Of a DNA stretch of 35,889 bases, positions 25,010 through 32,118 are shown one piece after another. The first letter of the stretch is position 1; each line of letters starts with the position of its first letter. The notes below the pieces were generated by a model. The model was not told the origin of the DNA. It made no database searches and saw only the letters and a program-made list of their open reading frames with translations. The stretch comes from Clostridia bacterium (GTDB lineage: Bacteria; Bacillota; Clostridia; Christensenellales; CAG-138), in NCBI GenBank assembly GCA_017429985.1, contig JAFRNW010000016.1:1-35889 (forward strand). Direction: 5' to 3'. A program made the position numbers and the translations under genes.

Positions 25010-26365
25010 ATGCCCGGTATTTTCAAACATTCGGTTTTCCTTGATGAAGAAAAATGCAAGGGATGCACTACATGCCTGAAACGGTGTCCTACCGAAGCCA
25101 TACGGATCCGTGAAGGTCATGCTGTCATCAATTCCGATGTCTGCATCGACTGCGGGGAATGCATTAAGGTTTGTCCCTATAAAGCGAAGTCCGCAAATTT
25201 CGACAAACTGGAAGACATCCCCGCCGGGAAAAAGTACCGGATCGCGCTTCCGCCTCCCTCTCTCTTCGGTCAGTTTCCGGAAGCGGAAGATGTTGACGTT
25301 ATCATTCAGGCGCTTCTTGACTGCGGCTTCGACGAAGTATTCGAAGTCGCAAGAGCAGCGGAACTCGTTTCTGCGTATACAAGAAACTATATGCGCAAGG
25401 AAGGCGTCTCCCGACCGGTTATCAGTTCGGCCTGTCCGACCATCGTACGTCTGATCCGGCTGCGTTTCCCGTATTTGTGCTCCCATGTCATGCCCATGCT
25501 TCCCCCTCTTGAAGTGGCGAGCAAGATGGCAAAAGAGGAAGCGATGCAAAAGCACCCTGAGCTCCGCGAGGAAGAGATCTGCACCTGTTTTATTTCTCCG
25601 TGTCCCGCAAAGGTCAGTTATATCAAAAACGGGATATGGAAAACCAAGAGCTCAATAGATTTTGCCCTGTCCATGAGCGACATCTATTTCAAGATCCTCC
25701 CGCAGCTGAAAAAGCATGACCATCTGGAGCGCGGCAGCGAGACCGGCATGATCGGCCTGAGCTGGGCGAGCACCGGCGGCGAATCCAGCGCGCTGATGAA
25801 TGATAAGTATCTGGCCGCGGACGGGATTGAAAATGTAATCCGCGTTCTGGACGAAATCGAGACCGGTCATTTCCCGAATCTCGAATTTGTCGAACTGAAC
25901 GCATGCAACGGCGGGTGTGTCGGCGGCGCGGCGGCAGTTGAGAATCCATATATCGCCAGGGTACGTCTTCAGACGCTGCGCAGATTCCTCCCTGTCTCCC
26001 GTAATCGCATCGATCCCTCGCTGAGTCAGACCGATTACGTCCCGCTGGATCTGCTGTATCAGACGCAGCTCTCTTACCGCCCGGTTGAAAAGCTGGACGA
26101 GGATATGGGACGCGCCATGCTGAAAATGCAGGCAATAGATGACCTGTGCGAATCTTTGCCGGCACTGGACTGCGGCTCATGCGGTGCCCCAAACTGCCGT
26201 GCTTTCGCTCAGGATGTGATTATGGGAACCAGAAGTCTGAACGAATGCATTGTCCGGATGCGCGAGCACATGCAGCCGTTCATTGAATCGTTTGACACCT
26301 CAAACCTTCCCGACAGCGTCCAGCAGTTTCTGGTTAAGCCCGAAAAGGCAGAGGAAAAGCAATGA
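25010..26365 (+). CDS. [FeFe]-hydrogenase-like sensory protein (HsfB/group D-like)
   Basis: A 451-residue Fe-S protein. Two [4Fe-4S] ferredoxin motifs come first (Cys16/19/22/26 and Cys45/48/51/55), then a degenerate hydrogenase domain. Its H-cluster ligand cysteines are all present: Cys142 in SSACP, Cys198 in SPCPAK, and Cys299 and Cys303 in NACNGGC. The proton-relay Cys expected before Cys142 is Ala141. At the C-terminus Cys388/391/396/413 (CGSCGAPNC...) form an additional [4Fe-4S] module. No PAS domain follows, unlike HydS-type sensors. These features fit the putative sensory hydrogenases called group D or HsfB. It sits among ATPases, DRTGG and PHP proteins, so H2 or redox sensing is likely; catalytic turnover should be low. 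Confidence 0.85.
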   Translation: MPGIFKHSVFLDEEKCKGCTTCLKRCPTEAIRIREGHAVINSDVCIDCGECIKVCPYKAKSANFDKLEDIPAGKKYRIALPPPSLFGQFPEAEDVDVIIQALLDCGFDEVFEVARAAELVSAYTRNYMRKEGVSRPVISSACPTIVRLIRLRFPYLCSHVMPMLPPLEVASKMAKEEAMQKHPELREEEICTCFISPCPAKVSYIKNGIWKTKSSIDFALSMSDIYFKILPQLKKHDHLERGSETGMIGLSWASTGGESSALMNDKYLAADGIENVIRVLDEIETGHFPNLEFVELNACNGGCVGGAAAVENPYIARVRLQTLRRFLPVSRNRIDPSLSQTDYVPLDLLYQTQLSYRPVEKLDEDMGRAMLKMQAIDDLCESLPALDCGSCGAPNCRAFAQDVIMGTRSLNECIVRMREHMQPFIESFDTSNLPDSVQQFLVKPEKAEEKQ

Positions 26366-26688
26366 CAGTAGGCGAGCTCTGTAAAACTCTAGATCTGACC
26401 CCTTTCTCCGTCGCAGACGAAGACCGCCCGATTTCAGGCGGATATATCGGGGACCTGCTGTCCTGGGTAATGGGACGGGCGGAATCGGATCAGGTCTGGA
26501 TCACGATCATGTCCAACCAGAATATCGTTGCGGTCGCAACGCTTGCCGATGTCGCGATGATTCTTCTGGCCGAAGGCGTCTGTCCGGATGAAGGCGTGGC
26601 AAACATTGCCGCCAGCCGGGGTATTAACCTGTATGGGTCAAAACTTCCCGCATTCGAGCTTGCAACCCGTATCGGTTCGCTGATATGA
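26362..26688 (+). CDS. DRTGG-domain protein (second copy)
   Basis: A 108-residue DRTGG-type domain: SGGYIGDLLSWVMGRAESD, then VWITIMSNQNIVAVATLADV, and the C-terminal KLPAFELATRIGSLI. It is shorter than and only weakly similar to the first copy, so they are not a recent duplication. It overlaps the hydrogenase-like gene before it and the PHP gene after it by four bases each (ATGA), implying translational coupling and matched amounts. No enzyme motif seen. Confidence 0.78.
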   Translation: MTVGELCKTLDLTPFSVADEDRPISGGYIGDLLSWVMGRAESDQVWITIMSNQNIVAVATLADVAMILLAEGVCPDEGVANIAASRGINLYGSKLPAFELATRIGSLI

Positions 26689-27413
26689 CGCGCTATAAAT
26701 ATGATCTTCATGTTCATTCGTGTCTGTCGCCGTGTGCGGATGATGATATGACGCCTGCAAACATCGCGGGCATGGCGCATTTAAACGGTCTGCAGCTGCT
26801 GGCGCTGACGGACCACAACAGCTGCAAAAACTGCCCTGCTTTTATGGATGCCTGCAGGCAGTATGGAATCGTGCCGGTTCCCGGCATGGAACTGTGCACG
26901 GCGGAAGAAATCCATATGATCTGTCTGTTTGCCTCCCTTGACGACGCCCTGGCATTCAGCAGCGATGTGGAGGGCTATCTGCTCCCGGTCAGCAATAAGC
27001 CGGATATCTTCGGAAATCAGCTGATCGTTGACGCGGAAGATCATCTTCTGGGAACGATGGACACCTTGCTGATCAACGCAAGTACCCTGAGCCTTCCCGA
27101 GGCCGTGGATCTGTGCCTGAGACATTCGGGAGCCTGTTTCCCGGCTCATATTGACAGGGAGTCGCACGGCATCGTTGCCGTATTGGGCAGCCTTCCTGAA
27201 AGTCCTGAGTTCCGGACGATTGAACTCAGTCACCTTGCGGATGAAGACTTTGAGAAAGGCTTCCCCGGAAAGCTGGTGCTCCATTCCAGCGACGCGCATC
27301 ATCTATGGGATATCGGGGACGGAAAATACAGTCTCGACATTGATGATGAACCCTACAGCAGCACGCGTGTACGCGAAGAACTGCTGAACATGATAAAGAA
27401 CGGATCAAAATGA
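26685..27413 (+). CDS. PHP-domain phosphoesterase-like protein
   Basis: A 242-residue PHP (polymerase and histidinol phosphatase) domain protein. Metal-ligand motifs are all visible: DLHVHSCLSPC (His9, His11), LTDHNS, the Glu in GMELCTAEE, FPAHIDRE, and LHSSDAHHL near the C-terminus. These belong to a trinuclear metal site that hydrolyses phosphoesters. CSPC- and CKNC-like cysteine pairs near the site are a possible redox handle. It is coupled to both neighbours by four-base overlaps. The substrate is unknown; as part of this module it may destroy a phosphorylated signal or dephosphorylate a partner, which is inference. Confidence 0.87.
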   Translation: MTRYKYDLHVHSCLSPCADDDMTPANIAGMAHLNGLQLLALTDHNSCKNCPAFMDACRQYGIVPVPGMELCTAEEIHMICLFASLDDALAFSSDVEGYLLPVSNKPDIFGNQLIVDAEDHLLGTMDTLLINASTLSLPEAVDLCLRHSGACFPAHIDRESHGIVAVLGSLPESPEFRTIELSHLADEDFEKGFPGKLVLHSSDAHHLWDIGDGKYSLDIDDEPYSSTRVREELLNMIKNGSK

Positions 27414-27961
27414 AGGAACTGTCGCTGAACATTCTGGATATCGCGGAAAACTCCGTGAAAGCAGGCGCTTCCCTGATAGAAATATCTATTACGGAAAAGG
27501 GAAACTCCCGTGAGCTTGTCATTCAGGATGACGGGTGCGGCATGTCGAAGGAAATGGTGGAAACCGTGACGGATCCGTTCACGACTTCCAGAACCACAAG
27601 GCCTGTCGGCATGGGGATCCCTCTCCTGAAACTCGCCGCGGAACAGACGGGCGGACATATTGAGATCTTCTCAACCCAGGGCGCAGACCACGGAACGCGT
27701 GTTTACGCGCAGTTCTTCACGGATCATATTGACTGTGTCCCGCTCGGAGACCTCGCATCCACAATGGTCACGCTGCTTCAGGGTAATCCCGGTCTTGATT
27801 TCTCTCTCGTCTATGACACCGAGGAAGGCAGAAAGAATCTGGATACACGCGAAATGCGCGAAATCCTGGGAGAAGATGTTCCGCTTGACAGCCCGTCCGT
27901 CCTGATGTGGGTCGCCGAACTGATTCGTGAACCGTTTGATTCGGAAGATACGGCCGAATAG
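27410..27961 (+). CDS. Histidine-kinase-like ATPase without phosphoacceptor domain
   Basis: A 183-residue GHKL protein. LNILDIAENSVKAGAS gives the N box, DDGCGM the G1 box, DPFTTSRT the ATP-lid start, and GMGIPLLKLAAEQTGG the G2 region, as in true sensor kinases. The family-typical HATPase core ends near residue 105; the remaining ~80 residues are an extension containing VLMWVAELI. There is no dimerisation/His domain, no sensor and no membrane segment. It overlaps the PHP gene by four bases. It is a different subclass from the anti-sigma-like ATPase at 24563, so the operon carries two distinct ATPases. Confidence 0.85.
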   Translation: MKELSLNILDIAENSVKAGASLIEISITEKGNSRELVIQDDGCGMSKEMVETVTDPFTTSRTTRPVGMGIPLLKLAAEQTGGHIEIFSTQGADHGTRVYAQFFTDHIDCVPLGDLASTMVTLLQGNPGLDFSLVYDTEEGRKNLDTREMREILGEDVPLDSPSVLMWVAELIREPFDSEDTAE

Positions 27962-28017
27962 TTTTACATAATATAAAGGGAAACCATATTTTACAATTGC
28001 GGAAAGGATGAAAAAGT

Positions 28018-28389
28018 ATGAAATCTCTAGCAGAACTCCAAGCCATCCGTGACAGGATGAAGAACAGTGTTGCGCTGCGTGAAGGCACCGGAGACATCCG
28101 CATCGTTGTCGGCATGGCAACCTGCGGTATCGCGGCAGGAGCACGGCCCGTCTTGAACACCTTCGTTGAAGAAGTCGAGAAACAGAATCTCGTCGGGAAA
28201 GCTACCGTGACGCAGACCGGCTGCATCGGCATGTGCCGTTTCGAGCCGATCGTCGAGGTCTTCGAAGAAGGCAAGGACCGCGTGACATATGTCAAAATGG
28301 ATTCCGAAAAGGCAAAACGCGTAGTCGCCGAGCACATCAAGGGCGGACGTCCCGTCTACGAGTATACGATCGGCGAAGCTCAGAAATAA
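28018..28389 (+). CDS. Thioredoxin-like [2Fe-2S] ferredoxin of the hydrogenase operon
   Basis: A 123-residue [2Fe-2S] protein. The fold of VVGMATCGIAAGA, then TQTGCIGMCRFEP, gives cysteines in the thioredoxin-like ferredoxin pattern; only Cys36, Cys69 and Cys73 are obvious. The first pair lacks its second Cys (CGIAAGA, where CxxxxC is usual), so the cluster may have an unusual ligand or be absent. AAAGGATG precedes the ATG. It lies 13 bases before hydB, whose N-terminal domain is related. Small proteins of this kind are commonly found beside hydB/hydA in Clostridia and Thermotogae; the role is electron transfer or assembly, not settled. Confidence 0.8.
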   Translation: MKSLAELQAIRDRMKNSVALREGTGDIRIVVGMATCGIAAGARPVLNTFVEEVEKQNLVGKATVTQTGCIGMCRFEPIVEVFEEGKDRVTYVKMDSEKAKRVVAEHIKGGRPVYEYTIGEAQK

Positions 28390-28402
28390 TGGGAGGTAAA
28401 CC

Positions 28403-30199
28403 ATGATACGTTCACATGTACTCATTTGCGGCGGTACCGGCTGCACCTCTTCCAACAGCCCCGCTATCCGCAAAAAAATGGAAGAGTCTCTCGCCGCGCA
28501 CGGTCTCGCAGAAGAAATCAAGGTCGTCCAGACCGGATGCTTCGGCCTCTGTGCGTTGGGCCCGATCATGATCGTGTATCCGGAAGGCGTTTTCTACAGC
28601 CGCGTTACTGTTGATGACGTTGAGGAAATCGTTGAGAACCATCTGCTGAAGGGCAGAGTTGTCGACCGTCTGGTATACAACGAAGCTGCTGCAGGAGAAG
28701 AAAAGCACGAGGTTTCTTCTCTCGCCGACACAGGTTTCTACAAAACGCAGCTTCGTGTTGCGCTGCGCAACTGCGGCGTGATCAACCCCGAAAACATCGA
28801 CGAGTATATCGGTGTTGACGGCTATCAGGCTCTTGGAAAAGTCCTGACGGAAATGACGCCCCAGGAAGTCATCGCTCTTATGAAAGCATCCGGCCTCCGC
28901 GGACGCGGCGGTGCAGGCTTCCCCACCGGACTGAAATGGGAATTCGCCGCAAAGAATATCTGCGATGAAAAATATGTCATCTGCAACGCGGACGAAGGCG
29001 ACCCCGGCGCATTCATGGACCGTTCCGTTCTCGAAGGAGACCCGCACTCGGTTCTGGAGGCGATGACCATCGCCGGCTACGCGATCGGCGCCCATCATGG
29101 CTATATCTACGTTCGTGCTGAATACCCGATCGCCGTCAAACGTCTTGAAATCGCCATTAAACAGGCAAGAGAGTACGGCCTGCTCGGCAAAAACATTTTT
29201 GATAGCGGTTTCGATTTTGATATCGATATCCGTCTCGGCGCCGGCGCTTTTGTCTGCGGCGAGGAAACGGCCTTGATCACATCTATCGAAGGCAACCGCG
29301 GCGAACCGCGCAACAAGCCTCCGTTCCCTGCGAACAAGGGTCTGTTTGAAAAACCGACCATTATCAATAACGTTGAGACTCTGGCCAACATTCCGCAGAT
29401 CATCAACAAAGGACCCGAATGGTTTTCTTCCATGGGTACCGAGACCAGCAAAGGCACCAAGGTCTTCGCGCTGGGCGGAAAGATCACGAACACCGGTCTT
29501 GTCGAGATCCCGATGGGCACAACGCTCCGTGAGATTCTCTTTGACATCGGCGGAGGAATTCCCGGAGGAAAGCAGTTCAAGGCAGCACAGACAGGCGGAC
29601 CTTCCGGCGGCTGCATTCCTGCCAAGCATCTTGATACCCCGATCGATTACGAGAGCCTGAAGGCCATCGGATCGATGATGGGCTCCGGCGGTCTGATCGT
29701 CATGGACGAAGACAACTGCATGGTCGACGTTGCGAGGTTCTTCCTTGAGTTCACCGTTGACGAGAGCTGCGGCAAATGCACTCCCTGCCGTATCGGCACA
29801 CGCCGTCTTCTGGAAATGCTGAATAACATCACCGAAGGAAAAGGCACGCTTGAGGACCTCGACAAGATGGAAGACCTGTGCCATTACATTCAGAAGAATG
29901 CAATGTGCGCGCTCGGACAGACTGCTCCGAACCCCGTGCTTTCCACACTGAAGTATTTCCGCGAAGAGTATGAAGCGCATGTTGTCGAGAAACGCTGCCC
30001 GGCCGGCGTCTGCAAGAAGCTCCTCTCCTATGAGATTCTGGCTGACAAGTGCCGCGGCTGTACCGCGTGCGCCAGGAAATGCCCGGTGGGAGCTATTTCC
30101 GGCACCGTCAAACAGCCTCACGTCATTGACAAGAGCAAGTGCGTTAAATGCGGCGTTTGCATGGAAACCTGCAAATTCGGCGCAATACTCAAGAAATAA
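28403..30199 (+). CDS. hydB: NuoF-like flavin subunit of NAD-linked [FeFe]-hydrogenase
   Basis: A 598-residue FMN/NAD(H) subunit. The N-terminal thioredoxin-like [2Fe-2S] domain has Cys9, 14, 46 and 50. The NuoF core has GRGGAGFPTGLKW (167-179, NADH binding) and NADEGDPGAF (195-204, FMN binding), the SLBB-like region, and the [4Fe-4S] site Cys456/459/462/502. At the C-terminus two ferredoxin motifs (Cys550/553/556/560 and Cys580/583/586/590) follow an RCPAGVC pair. This is the HydB architecture of electron-bifurcating hydrogenases, longer than complex I NuoF by both end domains. GGGAGG precedes the ATG; hydA starts 12 bases on. Confidence 0.96.
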   Translation: MIRSHVLICGGTGCTSSNSPAIRKKMEESLAAHGLAEEIKVVQTGCFGLCALGPIMIVYPEGVFYSRVTVDDVEEIVENHLLKGRVVDRLVYNEAAAGEEKHEVSSLADTGFYKTQLRVALRNCGVINPENIDEYIGVDGYQALGKVLTEMTPQEVIALMKASGLRGRGGAGFPTGLKWEFAAKNICDEKYVICNADEGDPGAFMDRSVLEGDPHSVLEAMTIAGYAIGAHHGYIYVRAEYPIAVKRLEIAIKQAREYGLLGKNIFDSGFDFDIDIRLGAGAFVCGEETALITSIEGNRGEPRNKPPFPANKGLFEKPTIINNVETLANIPQIINKGPEWFSSMGTETSKGTKVFALGGKITNTGLVEIPMGTTLREILFDIGGGIPGGKQFKAAQTGGPSGGCIPAKHLDTPIDYESLKAIGSMMGSGGLIVMDEDNCMVDVARFFLEFTVDESCGKCTPCRIGTRRLLEMLNNITEGKGTLEDLDKMEDLCHYIQKNAMCALGQTAPNPVLSTLKYFREEYEAHVVEKRCPAGVCKKLLSYEILADKCRGCTACARKCPVGAISGTVKQPHVIDKSKCVKCGVCMETCKFGAILKK

Positions 30200-30211
30200 G
30201 GAGGTCGCAAC

Positions 30212-31978
30212 ATGGAAAACGTACATGTAAAAATTGATGGAATAGAAGTTGAAGTCCCTTCCAATTATACGATCCTCCAGGCAGCACATGAAGCGGGCAT
30301 TACCATCCCCACTCTTTGCTACCTTAAGGATATCAATGCCATCGCGGCATGCCGTATGTGCCTCGTCGAGGCGACCGGCGTCCGTAATCTGGCAGCCGCC
30401 TGTGTCCAGCAGGTTGCCGACGGCATGGAAGTCAAGACCAATACTCCCGAACTTCGCAAATCCAGAAAAACCACTCTGGAACTGATGCTGTCCAACCACC
30501 GCATGGAGTGCCTCTCCTGCGTAAGAAGCGATGACTGCGAGCTCCGCAGACTTGCTGCCGAATACGGGGTCGATCAGAACAGATACACCGGCTACGAGCA
30601 GCTTCCCAAAGAGGAAGTGGTTGCAGTTGGTTCGGACGGACTTGAACCGCGCATCCTGCGTGACAACAGCAAATGCATCCTCTGCCGCCGCTGCATCGCC
30701 GTCTGCCGTTACAATCAGCATGTTGCCGTAATCGGTGCGAACGACCGCGGATTTGAAACACATGTCGCCAGCGCGTTCGACATGCCTCTGACGGAAACGC
30801 CGTGCGTGAACTGCGGCCAGTGCGTTGCAGTCTGCCCGACAGGCGCTCTCCGTGAACGGGATGACACCGACAAGGTCTGGGATGCTCTCAACGATCCGTC
30901 CAAGCACGTCGTCATCGCTCCGGCGCCTTCCGTCCGTGCGCAGATCGGCGAATGCTTCGATTATCCGATCGGAACGAACGTTGAGGGCAAGCTTGCCGCC
31001 GCGCTCCGCCGTCTCGGATTTGAAAAGGTATTCGACGTCGATACCGCCGCGGACATCACGATCATGGAAGAAGGAACCGAGCTTCTCGAGCGGCTCAAAA
31101 ACAACGGTCCTCTTCCGCTGCTGACCTCCTGCTCCCCCGGCTGGATCAAATTCTGCGAAGAGTATTATCCGGATATGATCCCGAATATTTCTTCCTGCAA
31201 ATCGCCGCAGGGCATGTACGGCGCTCTGATGAAAACCTACTATGCGGAGAAGAACAATATCGATCCGAAAGACCTGTTTGTCGTTTCCGTCATGCCGTGC
31301 ACCGCGAAGAAATTTGAGATCACCCGTGACGACATGAGCGCTGCAGGAGAGGGTCTCCCGGATATCGACGTATCCCTTACGACCCGCGAGCTTGCAAGAA
31401 TGATCAAGCGCGCAGGCATTCGTTTCCGCGATCTGAAGGATGAGCCCTTCGATCCCGCTTTCGGCGTTGCTTCCGGCGCGGGCCACATCTTCGGCGCGAC
31501 GGGCGGCGTTATGGAAGCCGCTCTCCGTACAGTTGCGGAAATCGTTACCGGCGAATCCCTGAAGGATCCGGAATTCCACGACGTCCGCGGACTGAAAGAC
31601 ATCAAGGAAGCGGAATACAATCTGAACGGAACCGTCGTACGGGTCGCCGTCACGTCCGGTCTGGCCAATGCCAAGAAACTGCTTGACATGGTCAAGAGCG
31701 GTGAGCGTCAGTATCACTTCATCGAAGTCATGGCATGCCCCGGCGGCTGCGTCAACGGCGGCGGCCAGCCCCATCAGAGCGGTGATGTCCGCAATTTCAC
31801 CGATCTCCGTGCAGAACGCGCCAAGGCACTCTACAGCGAAGACGCCGGAATGGAACTGCGCAAGAGCCATGAGAACCCGGTTGTCAAAGAAATCTATGAC
31901 ACCTATCTGGAGAAGCCCGGCAGCCATAAAGCCCATAAGATTCTCCATACTTCCTATGTGCCCAGAAAAGTCTACTGA
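30212..31978 (+). CDS. hydA: [FeFe]-hydrogenase catalytic subunit, NAD-linked/bifurcating type
   Basis: A 588-residue catalytic subunit. N-terminal [2Fe-2S] domain: Cys36, 47, 50, 64. The His-Cys3 [4Fe-4S] site is His96, Cys100, 103, 109. Two ferredoxin clusters: Cys155/158/161/165 and Cys198/201/204/208. H-cluster motifs: TSCSPGW (305-311), MPCTAKKFE (361-369) and MACPGGCVNGGG (507-518, Cys509 and Cys513). The first motif reads TSCS where the textbook enzymes have TSCC. The C-terminus has the small-subunit-like block SHKAHKILHTSYVPR. With HydB and HydC it should form a trimer coupling NADH and ferredoxin to H2. The maturases HydE, F and G are not in the window. Confidence 0.96.
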   Translation: MENVHVKIDGIEVEVPSNYTILQAAHEAGITIPTLCYLKDINAIAACRMCLVEATGVRNLAAACVQQVADGMEVKTNTPELRKSRKTTLELMLSNHRMECLSCVRSDDCELRRLAAEYGVDQNRYTGYEQLPKEEVVAVGSDGLEPRILRDNSKCILCRRCIAVCRYNQHVAVIGANDRGFETHVASAFDMPLTETPCVNCGQCVAVCPTGALRERDDTDKVWDALNDPSKHVVIAPAPSVRAQIGECFDYPIGTNVEGKLAAALRRLGFEKVFDVDTAADITIMEEGTELLERLKNNGPLPLLTSCSPGWIKFCEEYYPDMIPNISSCKSPQGMYGALMKTYYAEKNNIDPKDLFVVSVMPCTAKKFEITRDDMSAAGEGLPDIDVSLTTRELARMIKRAGIRFRDLKDEPFDPAFGVASGAGHIFGATGGVMEAALRTVAEIVTGESLKDPEFHDVRGLKDIKEAEYNLNGTVVRVAVTSGLANAKKLLDMVKSGERQYHFIEVMACPGGCVNGGGQPHQSGDVRNFTDLRAERAKALYSEDAGMELRKSHENPVVKEIYDTYLEKPGSHKAHKILHTSYVPRKVY

Positions 31979-31996
31979 TTTCATCCTTTCCGATAG

Positions 31997-32030
31997 CAAG
32001 GCCGGCCAGAGATGGCCGGTCTTGTATTAT
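31997..32030 (+). terminator. Terminator of the hydrogenase operon
   Basis: A 12-bp stem (31997-32008 with 32013-32024, one G-U pair) closed by a GAGA tetraloop, followed by TATTATCTT. The T run is interrupted, but the stem is strong and sits 18 bases after the hydA stop. Confidence 0.75.
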
Positions 32031-32062
32031 CTTGCTGTCTGATTTCGCATCGTTTGAACATA

Positions 32063-32097
32063 TAAAAAGTGCGCGGATCGATCTGATCTGCGCACTT
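32063..32097 (-). terminator. Terminator of the peptidoglycan-binding protein gene
   Basis: On the minus strand AAGTGCGC pairs with GCGCACTT around a 15-base loop, which itself contains GATC repeats able to pair; TTTTTATA follows. It is convergent with the hydrogenase terminator. Confidence 0.8.
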
Positions 32098-32118
32098 CCT
32101 GCTGTTGCTTTGATCTGT

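Noticed and set aside
24485..25555. Minus-strand open frame of 356 codons across two hydrogenase-operon genes
   Set aside because: It crosses gene boundaries that have good ribosome-binding sites and clear domains on the plus strand.
28412..31999. Open frame of 1195 codons on the minus strand opposite hydB and hydA
   Set aside because: It spans two certain genes and their gap, has no recognisable domain, and follows from codon bias avoiding TTA, CTA and TCA.
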